Origin: Alternaria dauci
Lineage: Eukaryota > Ascomycota > Dothideomycetes > Pleosporales > Pleosporaceae
NCBI RefSeq assembly: GCF_042100115.1
Contig: NC_091273.1
Coordinates: forward strand, 1,240,001-1,304,000
DNA: 64,000 bases
Direction: 5' to 3'
The position numbers and the translations under genes were made by a program. Positions 54,301 to 64,000 of this stretch are shown here, piece after piece; within the stretch, counting starts at the first letter, position 1; each line of letters begins with the position of its first letter. The notes under the pieces were generated by a model. That model searched no databases and was not told where the DNA came from. It worked only from the letters and a program-made list of their open reading frames with translations.

Positions 54301-57300
54301 GCTGTCACTAGGATATGCTGTTATTGCGAGATGTCAAAACAGGCTCAGACGGACGCGGTACGCTTTTCAGGCGCTGAGTTTGCAGCAGCAAACATTATGA
54401 GCGCCTCATAGATGGCAACAGCAACACCTTTCAAAGCCAGGGCTCTGAGTGCCTTTCAAGCACATGCAGAGACGCTGGACTAGCTTGACGGGATGGCGGT
54501 TGCATCCTGGTTTGGCTCTACCTGCACGACGGAAGTGACATGACAGCAGGCTACCTGGGTAGCGGCTGCATGTGCGCGTCGGTTGTCTCAGACCGAATGG
54601 ACATAAAGCACTTCAGTACACCCTGACTCCCAAGACAAGCTTGGCTTTTCGATGGGCGGAAGGATGTTGACTTTCGTACTCGTCGGAAAGAGGCATGGAG
54701 GCTCTTTTAGCGGATCTCAACGTGACGAAGGGAGTGTGTGTCCAAAGAGACATTTTGCCACCGCTCTCTTCATATTGGTGTCGTATCACCGAAGATCACG
54801 TATTGTGAATGTATGCGACGTGACAGAATCCCGACAGCGACATACGGCGAGCGAAGCATACTGGACATCTTTGTATGACCTACTGCACACCGTCCTTGAT
54901 ATTCGCTGTATCTTGTTACAACTACTTGTCTACGCGAGTGGTTATCTTACCATGCTTCCAGGGGTGCTATACAGCTCCATGGGACGTGGCCTTGAAACAT
55001 GCGCGAATCGCTACAACTGAAGTGTGCCGGCATCATTCCGATGCTACGGTTCGCATGTTTCTCGCCACTCGCGATACGGTAGATCGCTAGGTGTGACGCT
55101 TTTCGAAATCTGCAATGCCTTGCGCAAGCCGTTGGCTTGATCTGCAACACACCTCAAATTGGTTGGTCACCAAATGAGAACGACGCCAAAGAAAACTGAC
55201 TTCAAGCACGTTCGGTACAGGGTGAGAGACTAACCCATAAGCACAAATTACATCACAGTTGAAAATCAGACACACCAAGGTCGGCGGCCCCTTTTCGTTA
55301 GGCGGCCCACTCAGACATCACAATCCATCAACTATGCTGGCTGCTGTGTAGGCTCATGGCCTGAATGTCTTCAACGTATAAGGCACGACCATTTTGGCTG
55401 ATTGTTCCAAGAGCTTCTGAGCTCGATGCTAACCACAGACTCAGCTAACACTCCAGCGTTGCCTTCTCCAGGTTGTTCCATATGCCTCGGATTCTATGCC
55501 GTATGAGCAGGGGATACCCCGCGACTGACTTGTCTCCATATGTCATGCCTCAACTCTATGCCAACCACTTAGCTCGTCCTCCTTTTCACGACATTTCCAG
55601 TGCATGCTTCGTTGTCTTTCTTTGTCTCCACTTCCTTCAATCCCTCCGCATACGGCTGCACCTTCCACGTCTCTCATCTTTACGATTCCTTACTTTGAAT
55701 CCTTCTGTCGAAATTTATCGCCTATGCCGCTATGTTGCTCATCTTAGCCTCTTTCTTCCGAACATTCAACCCTCCCTTCTGATCACCCTATCTGCCCTTT
55801 GCGAGGCCGGTCGCCAATGGCGCTGTGTATCCTACACCTGCTTTCTTCTCACAGCACTTCTTCACACTCAATCCCCATCCCCATCCTTCTCAATAAAGTC
55901 TTCCGTCTGCCACTCCGCTCAAAGCACTTTGAACGCAAGCCAGTAGCTTTCTCTCGTCTACTGCTTTCCATTCTGCGCGCTGCTGCCCCTCATAGTTATG
56001 TCCCGGTCTCTTCTTCCCTTGTCGATCCCGAAAAGTGTTCAGACACACGCCCTTACTTCCCTTCACAAGCTTCAGCATCAGAAGTCCTTGTTGCCTCATT
56101 GCCGCACCTTCCTACTCCATTTATGGCCCTGGGATTGCTCGTGTGCTATGAGGCGGGGTTGTTCGGAATCGCTGTGTCCGCGCCGTGTAGGTTTTGGCTC
56201 TGCGAAGATGGGGTGGCGGGTCGAGAAGGCGACGGTGTGTAGATTGGATAGCGGAGGACGTTGGAACGTGAAATGCGCGTGATGATCGTGGAGAGGATGT
56301 GGAGAGCGATGAAACGACTGTTCTTCGGCGTTAGCTGAGGCAGTCTGTACCTTCCAGGCGACGTCAATCTTGCTCTCTTACAGCTACCTTCATGTCTTTC
56401 CCATCTCCCCTACTAACTTGTACCGAGTGGCTTACAGTCATCAAAGCGAGCTAGTGTAGTCACGACACCGTGCTCCTGAGCCACTATGCTATCTCACATA
56501 TGAACGTTGTAGTGTCAGATAGCCGAGTTGAAGTTGGTTTGACCGACTGTGTGCGGTGGGGTATGAGTAGCACACCGTCCTCTCCAGCTCGATGTGCGCG
56601 ACGGCGCGTATCTCCATCCCACTCGTTCCCATTAGGATGACTGGGCGCACAAACGAAAGCCTGTTAGAGCAGGTATGCCGCTGTATGGTGTTTCGTCGTT
56701 TTGTAGAGCCGTAGGGGTGCTGCTTCCTGGCTTTCTGGTGCAGCTTGCGCCACAAGTGTTTCTCTACCGCGTTTTGCGAGTTCGTGCCGCCGTTCTCGAC
56801 CTGATGGACTGTCATCTCTTGATAATCAACTCTGATCTACTCAGAGTCAGAGAACGGGTATAGTGAGCCAAGGCGGACGTCGGACCTTTTGTCGGCTATC
56901 CGTCGGTGGGAACAGCGCGCCATGAGCAGATGAAGTGGTGGTACTGTCGAGGCGAGGGGCGTATCGATATCCGTAGACTCTTTGACCCGCTTGTTGCAGT
57001 GCCGTCGTTCTGAGACCAAGAATTGACCTGGACTAGACCGTGGAGCGTGTCGTTCTGTGCAGAGCTCGCACGCCGAGCGACAACATCAATGAGCCGTTAG
57101 CAGTACAGCTTGATGGTTATTGGAAGACGGACATGAGACTGGATGTTGATTTGAGGCACTACTGCTTGCGTGAGTCGAAGCGATGTGCAGATGGAAAGGT
57201 CGTGTTGGCCCGTTAGCGTGGAAGTTGCGACCTGTGCAACATAGTGCCTTTCATGTCCCCACCATCCAAAACCTTAAGTCTCCACCAAGAGAGCGTACCA

Positions 57301-57864
57301 CCGAACCAACGTAGGGTGAATATCAACGACCTCGTAGGGATTGAGTACGGTTGCCGCCTATAATGCCTCGCCATGCACCCGAAGAATCCATCAGGCCAAG
57401 GCCAGGACTGCTACAGAAGGATCCCGACTGATGGCTCAGCTGATCGCAGACACTCGCACTCTATGACCAAATGCTGGAGTCTCTGGATATCAAAGCTTTG
57501 AAGACATGTTTAAGCAGGTCTACAGCCGAGAATAAGGTCTTAAATTGTTCTGCGTTTTTACGATAGAGAATAGACCAGTGTCAACACAGCAACACTGAAC
57601 CGTACCAGGTCTTCAGACTAGGCGTTGAGGCTCTGGTACGACGTGAATCACAGAATCAAAGGATGTCAAGGGTGTCTAGAGGTCACGCGTATTTCGGTAC
57701 AGAAGATAGACTCAGGACACGTTGCTATGAAGAAAGCATTGGTTCAATTCTTGTTGGATGGTCATATATGAGCATTGTATGTAGGCAGCAGCTAGGGACG
57801 GCAGACAGATAGAACATCATGCCGTTCCCCTTTGCTGCCAAATTGATCTAAGCCATAGACGTGA

Positions 57865-57893
57865 GAGCTCTGGATATTGAGATTCCAGAGCTC
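57865..57893. repeat. inverted repeat, 10-bp arms
   Basis: gagctctgga, a 9-nt spacer, then tccagagctc: a perfect hairpin-forming inverted repeat in otherwise featureless DNA. Confidence 0.8.
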
Positions 57894-58150
57894 CGTGTAG
57901 TCTTGATGGTCATGAAAGCGCAAGCGCTAGTCCTTGGAGACCTTATAGATCCCCCTCCTGCCTCCTCTGTTGACGCTAAGGTTTTGATGGTAGAGCCGGT
58001 GGCGTGAAATCACGGCTTGGTCGGAGAGAATCTGTTGTGCGTTACTATTGATCATGGAGATTGCAAGTGAGAAAAAAGCAAAGTTTCATAGGGTTTTCAT
58101 GCCCTTGACACTCTCAGGCTATCCAAATGCCTTCGGTAAGGGTCTCACCA

Positions 58151-58175
58151 TAGCCCCAGAAGACTTCTGGGGCTA
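58151..58175. repeat. perfect 25-nt palindrome, 12-bp arms
   Basis: tagccccagaag, a single central base, then cttctggggcta. No coding context. Confidence 0.9.
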
Positions 58176-58259
58176 AGCGTTGAAAACTATCATGGTCTCA
58201 TCATTGAGTGTCGGTAGATAGGCCGCTCCATTGTGCAAGTGGATGAGGGGTTTGGGGGA

Positions 58260-58549
58260 GGACTTAGCTTGTTGTGGCACTTGGGGTACCTGGTCTGTCC
58301 AGACGGCGCCGCCGACGGCGAAGGGACGGCAGTGAAGGATTTGGCGAAGGAACTGTAGTGGGTTAACTGTATGCTTAGAGGGGTATCGGAGAGATTGGGT
58401 TGGGTTTCCCTCAGAAAATGCTTTTTATCATGAGATCAACAACTACAACTGCCGATACGGCGTTCATCTCGGGGAAACAATGGGTGGGCTTTGAGCCACA
58501 GGATATGGGAAGCGGAGGCAGGGGAGGGAGAGGGGACTTAGCTTGTTGT
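58260..58549 (+). repeat. 16-bp direct repeat flanking ~258 bp
   Basis: ggacttagcttgttgt occurs at 58260-58275 and again at 58534-58549, both preceded by G/A-rich sequence. Could be a remnant of a larger repeat. Confidence 0.6.
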
Positions 58550-58873
58550 AGTAGCGGGTGGTGGGAAGTGTTGCTGGAGGATGAGGATGTGGAGAGTAAG
58601 AAGAGAGTAAGAAGAGATTTATAAGTGAGTCCGGAGAAGGGGAGAGGGGAAGGACAATATTGTGAGCTAACCGAATTGTGGGTCACGTCGCCAGGTCGGG
58701 GCGTTTGACGTTCATGACAGGGCGGCCGCGAGGACAAATTACTATTCAACACATCTCAGCACAACAGTAAGAAACCTTTCGATTCAAATGCTATTATAGT
58801 GCCCAGCTGATTCTGTCTTTAAGTCACCACACACAGATACAAACACGCAACGGAAACTCCTGTTTCCCGTCCT

Positions 58874-59239
58874 CGCCTCGCCAGCACGCTCATTGCTGAG
58901 CGTGACATCCTCGAGCAAGACATCCGCGACAACAATGCCGCAATCGAGCGATGGGCAGTTGCACCAAGGTGGAACTGCCAGGAACTTTGAGCAGCCCGGA
59001 TCGTGGGGCGACGCCTTGACCGCGAGGTCATTCTGCTCACCATCGAGATCGACGAGGCCTTGGCCCGAGAAGAGGCCAACATGGAGTGGCTCATGTCACT
59101 AAGCCAAGTAAGCTCTTCAATCCCTATCGATTTTCCAACATATCAATTGACTCCTTTGAAGGAAGAACTGCGCGCCCGCCTGCAGCTTGCCTGGCGAACG
59201 GTCTTGTCCCGGCAGACTCCCACACCACAGGAAAAATAA
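58874..59239 (+). pseudogene. candidate coiled-coil protein remnant with in-frame TGA
   Basis: The frame from about 58874 reads a charged coiled-coil: LIAERDILEQDIRDNNAAIE, then a TGA at 58988-58990, then RRLDREVILLTIEIDEALAR and EEANMEWLMSLSQ. A GTAAGC donor at 59108 and an acceptor ending at about 59159 would join EELRARLQLAWRTVLS and the stop at 59237. No start codon is visible upstream. Either a decayed gene or the tail of one whose 5' exons I cannot find. Heptad pattern is clear; family is not recognised. Confidence 0.35.
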
Positions 59240-60301
59240 AGGGGGGAGATGGTGGCGGATAACAACCAATCTGACTACCAGCATACACAACTGTAACGGG
59301 TGTTCTCCTCAAGTTGTCACCATGTAGTTCGCCGGGCGATTGTTGGAGGTCTGTTCAAGTTTGCAAAAGACTTGGTCGCATCGTAGCGACATGTGCGCGG
59401 CGACAGTGGCGACGAGTGTGTGGCTGAAAGCGCCTTCATAGACAAAATTTCTGAAATCAATTTCTTTGAACCGTATAATCTGCAGATACTGGTGCTAATA
59501 GATGGAGATGGTACCATGGACAGAGTTGTGACCTGCAGGTGGCTACGTAGATCCTACAGCATTCAGCCCAGCTAGTATGAGTGGCCGTTCTCTCCATGCC
59601 ACACCCGTGGCTTTTCCAAAACTAAGCACGTATCTCTTGCCGGTGGTATATCCTTGTATGAGCTCGTGTATGGGAAGGAGACGTCGGCGTGTTCGGCTGT
59701 TGAGGGTTCGGTGGGCAGTGCGGCTGTCTGCAGAGGCGTCAGTAGATGTGATAATTGCGCATACACATATGGCTCTCTCGTAGTTGCTCTTCCATATGAT
59801 AGAATTTACTGGTTTGCTGCGACTTGTCGTTGCCGCAGGGTACTCGACCGGTGAAACAACACATGGATAGCTTGGAGATTGGCCGCAGCAGAGGCGAGGC
59901 CAGCGTGCCTGGGTAGACGGGCGGGAAAGGTTCACAGATGTAGACATGGATACGATTGAAAGCAATACAATGGAGGTTCAGCGCGTTGTGAAGAAAGGCC
60001 GCACGCCATGGCAAATATGTTTGTGTCGACAACAAAATCCAGTGTTGTGATTGCAAAACATTGAACGCGTCACTGCTAGCTACCAACACTTGAACGCCAA
60101 AGTGGCAGCCAAAGAATCTCACCACATGTCAATCAATACTTTGAAACTCTTATTGTTCCAAGTCTAAATGAATTGAGCCAGGTGGACATCATCAACACAG
60201 CTCATACAATTTGCAAATGCTCACTTCCGAGAAGCTTCCACGGCTACCACAAGATATCAACAACCAACGAGAGTCAATAACGCACAAACAAAAGCAGTAC
60301 A
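59240..60301. other. intergenic, nothing recognised
   Basis: 1.06 kb, A/T-rich toward its end with a CA-rich stretch immediately before the small ORF at 60302, typical of a fungal 5' leader. Confidence 0.4.
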
Positions 60302-60469
60302 ATGGAAAGAAGCTCTTCTTCCTCAAGCAACTCGCAAGCGAGAAGACTTAATGAAAAAGGTTATGTCAGCCAGAGGCAGTGTAATACTGGCGACAATGTG
60401 CCAACGAGTATGAACAAGTTCAGTGACCCATCGGCTAGGGTCAAAAGATTGGTTGAAAGGGGAGGGTAA
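60302..60469 (+). CDS. candidate small protein, 55 aa, unknown
   Basis: ATG in strong context (gtacaATGG) after a CA-rich leader opens a 55-codon frame: MERSSSSSSNSQARRLNEKG, then YVSQRQCNTGDNVPTSMNKF and SARVKRLVERGG. Hydrophilic and basic with one cysteine, no signal peptide or membrane segment. The regular composition and clean leader suggest a real short gene; no family recognised. Confidence 0.5.
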   Translation: MERSSSSSSNSQARRLNEKGYVSQRQCNTGDNVPTSMNKFSDPSARVKRLVERGG

Positions 60470-61523
60470 GGCAGCCATCGAACTTCGAGGCTCCCTTATA
60501 ACCCGGGGATAATGAGGAAAGAAGGAGTGGGCTGGAGAGAGGGAGTTTATATGCTCCTCGTTGGCTGGGCACGCTAACGATCACATGACCTGGAGGTTAT
60601 TTGTTCCGGACTGAGCACTGTCCGGGATGGATAATCTTCGGGGGTCGCTAGAGATACCGGTGGTGAGCGTGTGTAGTGACATAGTGCCGCACTCAGATCA
60701 ACGTCCGTGCCCTGTTGGCTTTATAAAGTCGCGCGCTGTTTGCTCTCCCTTGCAGGAAAACTACATAGTTCGCTCTCAAGAGCACCAATTTTTGAGAAAA
60801 CACAAGACGCAGCTATGTGCTTGCGCGGCGACTAGCTAATGAGGACTTTTCCGAAGCTTACGCCTGTCTGTAGTCCGGTCCGGGACTGCCTTTGGGTTCA
60901 GTCCTAGACCAAGGACTCAATTTTTGGAGACCATGTCACTTTTTTTCATCGTGTTTTCTGGCTTGCCAGTTGCTTGAGGAAGATCGAAGAAGGCTACAGT
61001 GCTGCTTTATGCCATATCCCATGGCTCGAAGCTACCTAGGTACTCTGCCGTCAGCAAAGTGCGGCTTTCTGATCGAGCTTTAGCTTTACGTGTCAGCCTA
61101 GTCAGCAACTGGTCTATTTCGTTCCATGATTGATGCTAACAGCGAGGCCATTGGCGCATGTCACACGGGCGCAGGTCAAGGTAGCGAGAAGCAATTGGAA
61201 CCTGTATGTCATTATGCTGTATCCAGACCATCCTGCCATCGCCACTTCTACTCCTTGGCTCAGAGTTCTCACCATTCATACGTTGAGTCAGCGGCGATCC
61301 TCGAGCTTGAGAAGGCGGAACACGTACTGGAGGATGAGGTCACGAGGGACTGACGAAAAAGGTCTGAGCGAGAGACAGCTGGCAGCTGCCCTCTCCCAAT
61401 GTACTTGTATGCTTCGCACAGCATGGACATCTTCGGGCTACCATTGAAAGAAGGACACGTTGGATCCAGTACTATAGACTAGCTAACCTACATACAGTCC
61501 AAACTGTTTATTCGACTCCCCGC
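60470..61523. other. intergenic, nothing recognised
   Basis: 1.05 kb between the small ORF and the peptidase stop; contains short ORFs of 63-105 codons without protein-like character. Confidence 0.4.
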
Positions 61524-63999
61524 CTACTCCTCCAACCAGTCGGCAGCACTACTAATAGCATTGCTGACAATGCCAACCCATCTTCTGACACCTTCCTCAC
61601 TCCCCTCCTCTATGGCCTCGACAATACCAGGGAACGTAGCACCCGAGTAGCCGGTCCACTTCCCAGGAGCAAAGACGACGTGCTTGAACCAGCTTCGTCC
61701 ATCCAGACCGTCCGGGAACAAGAACTTCCTCTCCAGGTATTTGTACTTGGTGTTGATCGCGCGGATGGCAAGGTACAGTTGCACCTTTTTCCAAGGCTGC
61801 CACCAGGGTATATCGCCGATGTTAGAGTATTGGGTCGTGAGGGTAGAGGCGGTCGCGTCATGGAGGGTAGAGGCGAACAGGAAGTGGGACACGGCCTCAT
61901 CTAGAGTTTGCCAGATTTCGGCATTGTCTTCATTAGGTGCGGCATCGCGTGCCTTCTGTTTGACGGCGTCGACGTACTTCTGCAGACCGATCGCGTAGTC
62001 TGTGGCGTTGAGCTGGAGAACAGGTGTATCGATGAGTTTTGCTGCTACAAGTGCCCAGACCTTTGCTATCGTAGCGTGGTACTCGAAGGTCGGATCTCCG
62101 AAGTTTTTCATCCAGTCGAACGAGTCATAGTTGCTGTGATAGTGGTAGACAGCGGATTTGGAATCGCCACCGAAGCCCATGTCGATACTCGGAATGCCAG
62201 CAAAATCTTGAAAGGCCGTAAAGTCACTGCCGGAGCCCATGGTCTCAATGCGCTTGTCCCATACGTCGTATACAGATTGACCGGCGATTGTCTGGTTCGG
62301 AGATTTCACCACGTAAGCTGTCATTCGTTAGCCAAGTCAGATTAACAGAGTATGAAGGCAGACTCACCAGCTTCCTCGACCACCCTACTCAGCAAGGGTG
62401 CCGCTGACAGCTTGAAATCTGGGCCAACTGATCCAACATCAACGTTCAAATATGCTACTGTCGAAACAGAGAGCCAGGGTAGGTACTCCTCGACCCACTC
62501 TGTGCTTCCAACGAGACCGTACTCCTCGCCGTCCCAGCTCGCAAAGACGATTGTCCTCATGGGCTTCCAGCCAGCCTGCATAGCAGCACCGAAGCTTCGA
62601 ATGACCTCATTGAACGCTGCGCTGCCGCTGTTGGGATCCCCAGCACCACCAGCAATCCAAGCATCGCGGTGGTTCCCAAGAACAATTACCTCGTCAGGAA
62701 TGGTGCCATTGATGATTCCGATGACGTTCCACAAGGGCGTGGTCACGTACTCCTGCTCGTTGACCAAGTTCAGTACTAGGTTTTCGGGCGAAGGTCCAAC
62801 ATTGTATTCTACGCCCATGTAGTCGAGCCCGCCACCGTGCCAATTCTCGTCGAAAGTCGAGGCCTTTGGGCCGTGGCCGTTGAGGGCTTTGAGAAGGGGA
62901 AATGCGTCGAGGTAGGAGATGGGGAGGGAGGGGATGTGCGGCATGGCGTGGTCAACGGGCTGGCGTGGGCAACCAGGCTTTGAGGGATAGCCTGGAGTGG
63001 TGGGGTCGCCTGGTGCGAAGCCTATGGGTTGTCAGCATAGTACAGAGAGAGAATATCGGGTAGAAACCTACTCAGAAACTGGACACTTCCTCGCTGGACA
63101 CTGCTGGGTTCTCTGGCCGGCCCATCAGGGTATGTCGCAAAGCCGTTCTTCTTGGTCACCTCCCCATCATCACCAGGATCGGTGTACATGGCGACGCCGA
63201 CCATGCCCAGTTCTTGCGCACGCTTGACCTTTAGGCCGCGGAAGACGCCGCCGTACTTGGCCAAGGCAATCTTGCCTTGCAGACTAACGTTTGCCGCCTG
63301 TAGCTGCTCAAAGTCTCTGTATGTTCCATAGTTGACGAAAACGTATGGCGCCGTCACATTGCCGGAGGCGCTGTATCCATGGAAGGTGGGCACACGGTCG
63401 GCGAGTTGGCTTGACTTGTCCGCGTCCAAGACGTTTTCCTCCAGTCGCGCTTCGTATTTGACCTTCCATTCTTGGCTTGTAGTTGTGGCGCCGTCTGCCA
63501 TGTCGTCTGTGTGTTCAATCCCCTCGATGAGGGCTAATCGGTGGCCCTTGGGGTAGTTGATATAGACATCGTAGTCAATAATTGTGCTTTCGACTCCCCA
63601 TTCCTGCCATCTTTCCCTAGTCCACAGCGCCTGGCTGAGATTCTTGCCTGCTAGGTGTGGCCCGCTTGTGTAGTATCTGCTCCACTCCTCTGCTTTTTCG
63701 GCACTGGGTGTTTCCAGCAGTGACTTCTGCAGGTCTTGGAAGTCTAGGGTCGACTTTTGCGCCCACCCTGCGGGTATCTGTGAGGTCGATAACGAAGATG
63801 CCGAAAGTCGTGATGCAGGGGCTAACTCGTCCTGGGTGGGCGGCGCAAAGCTGAAGATGAAGATGGCAGCAAGTCCTCCTACGAATATGGTTGCGCTGAG
63901 CAAGGTAGTGCATATGAACCGTAGGCGATGGTGTGGGTAGCGGTCGCGATGGGGTCTAACGTCGACGCGTTGGATCAGCGGCGTGCTCTCGTCGGCCAT
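61524..63999 (-). CDS. glutamate carboxypeptidase II-like M28 peptidase (type II membrane protein)
   Basis: Three exons (63999-63072, 63021-62368, 62317-61524) across two 50-nt introns (A|GTAGGT...CCATAG|GC and G|GTGAGT...TGACAG|CT) encode 791 aa. A short cytosolic tail precedes one membrane helix at about residues 29-51 (TTLLSATIFVGGLAAIFIFS). A protease-associated domain follows, then the M28 zinc site: His and Asp in LGNHRDAWIAGGAGDPNSG, catalytic Glu pair in DGEEYGLVGS, Asp in LNVDVGS and His in YHYHSNYDSF. The C-terminus is a transferrin-receptor-like dimerisation domain. Fungal members (Vps70/Tre1/Tre2-like or extracellular carboxypeptidases) act on the vacuole or cell surface; exact role unknown. 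The ATG is one base from the window end. Confidence 0.95.
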
Positions 64000-64000
64000 G

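Larger units (their letters stand above)
54301..58873. other. gene-poor region, nothing supported as coding
   Basis: 4.6 kb with only short, uncharacteristic ORFs; a pyrimidine-rich 157-codon ORF at 55473-55946 is low-complexity and not called. It contains two inverted repeats (57865-57893 and 58151-58175) and a 16-bp direct repeat, listed separately. Confidence 0.4.

Noticed and set aside
55473..55946. 157-codon plus-strand ORF
   Set aside because: Pyrimidine-rich DNA yields Leu/Ser/Phe-rich low-complexity sequence; overlapped by other frames; no gene signals.
1..64000. CRISPR arrays, rRNA genes, intact retrotransposons, polyketide/NRPS genes
   Set aside because: None of the required repeats, conserved RNA cores or domain motifs is present.

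Overview
The window looks like nuclear DNA of a filamentous ascomycete (Pezizomycotina). Genes are split by short GT-AG introns of about 40-96 nt with CTAAC/CTGAC-type branch sites. There are two zinc-cluster transcription factors, a long-tailed class I histone deacetylase, a GH115 glucuronidase, an intron-containing tRNA-Gly(GCC) and no bacterial-type operons. Placement in Dothideomycetes/Pleosporales is my inference from overall gene style, not shown by any one marker. All exon boundaries were worked out by hand from splice signals and reading phase.

Layout. 1-17.5 kb is dense housekeeping sequence: the 3' end of an FAD amine oxidase, a DUF3669 kinase-like protein, a metacaspase whose last intron appears to be GC-AG, an unknown 222-aa protein, the histone deacetylase RPD3 divergent from the proteasome deubiquitinase RPN11, an HMT1-type ABC half-transporter divergent from the SEA/GATOR2 subunit RTC1 (WDR24). 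17.5-22.3 kb is gene-poor and holds RPS21 (with an apparent 3-nt exon) and tRNA-Gly. 22.3-33.8 kb holds a large RGG-box nuclear protein divergent from MTC1, a DUF2462 small basic protein, a secreted GH115 alpha-glucuronidase and an unknown 281-aa four-exon gene. 35.7-37.8 kb is a CPD photolyase with a mitochondrial-type leader. 38.5-46.7 kb is an accessory-looking block: a Zn2Cys6 regulator, a HhH-GPD DNA glycosylase, a small terminal-inverted-repeat element (MITE-like), a secreted AttH/CrtC-like protein and a C2H2+Zn2Cys6 regulator. 47.7-50.7 kb is the nuclease scaffold SLX4. 50.7-61.5 kb is poorly resolved: scattered coding-like pieces, a probable 151-aa three-exon gene, a 55-aa small ORF, perfect palindromes and decayed reading frames. 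61.5-64 kb is a glutamate carboxypeptidase II-like M28 peptidase that starts at the window edge.

Functional links are mostly generic: DNA repair (photolyase, glycosylase, SLX4), proteostasis (RPN11, metacaspase), chromatin (RPD3) and TORC1 control (RTC1). I see no complete biosynthetic cluster and no clear new multi-gene system. The strongest unusual signals are gene-structural: the RPS21 microexon, the metacaspase GC-AG intron, the MITE-like element and several frames broken mainly at TGA codons in the accessory intergenic DNA.
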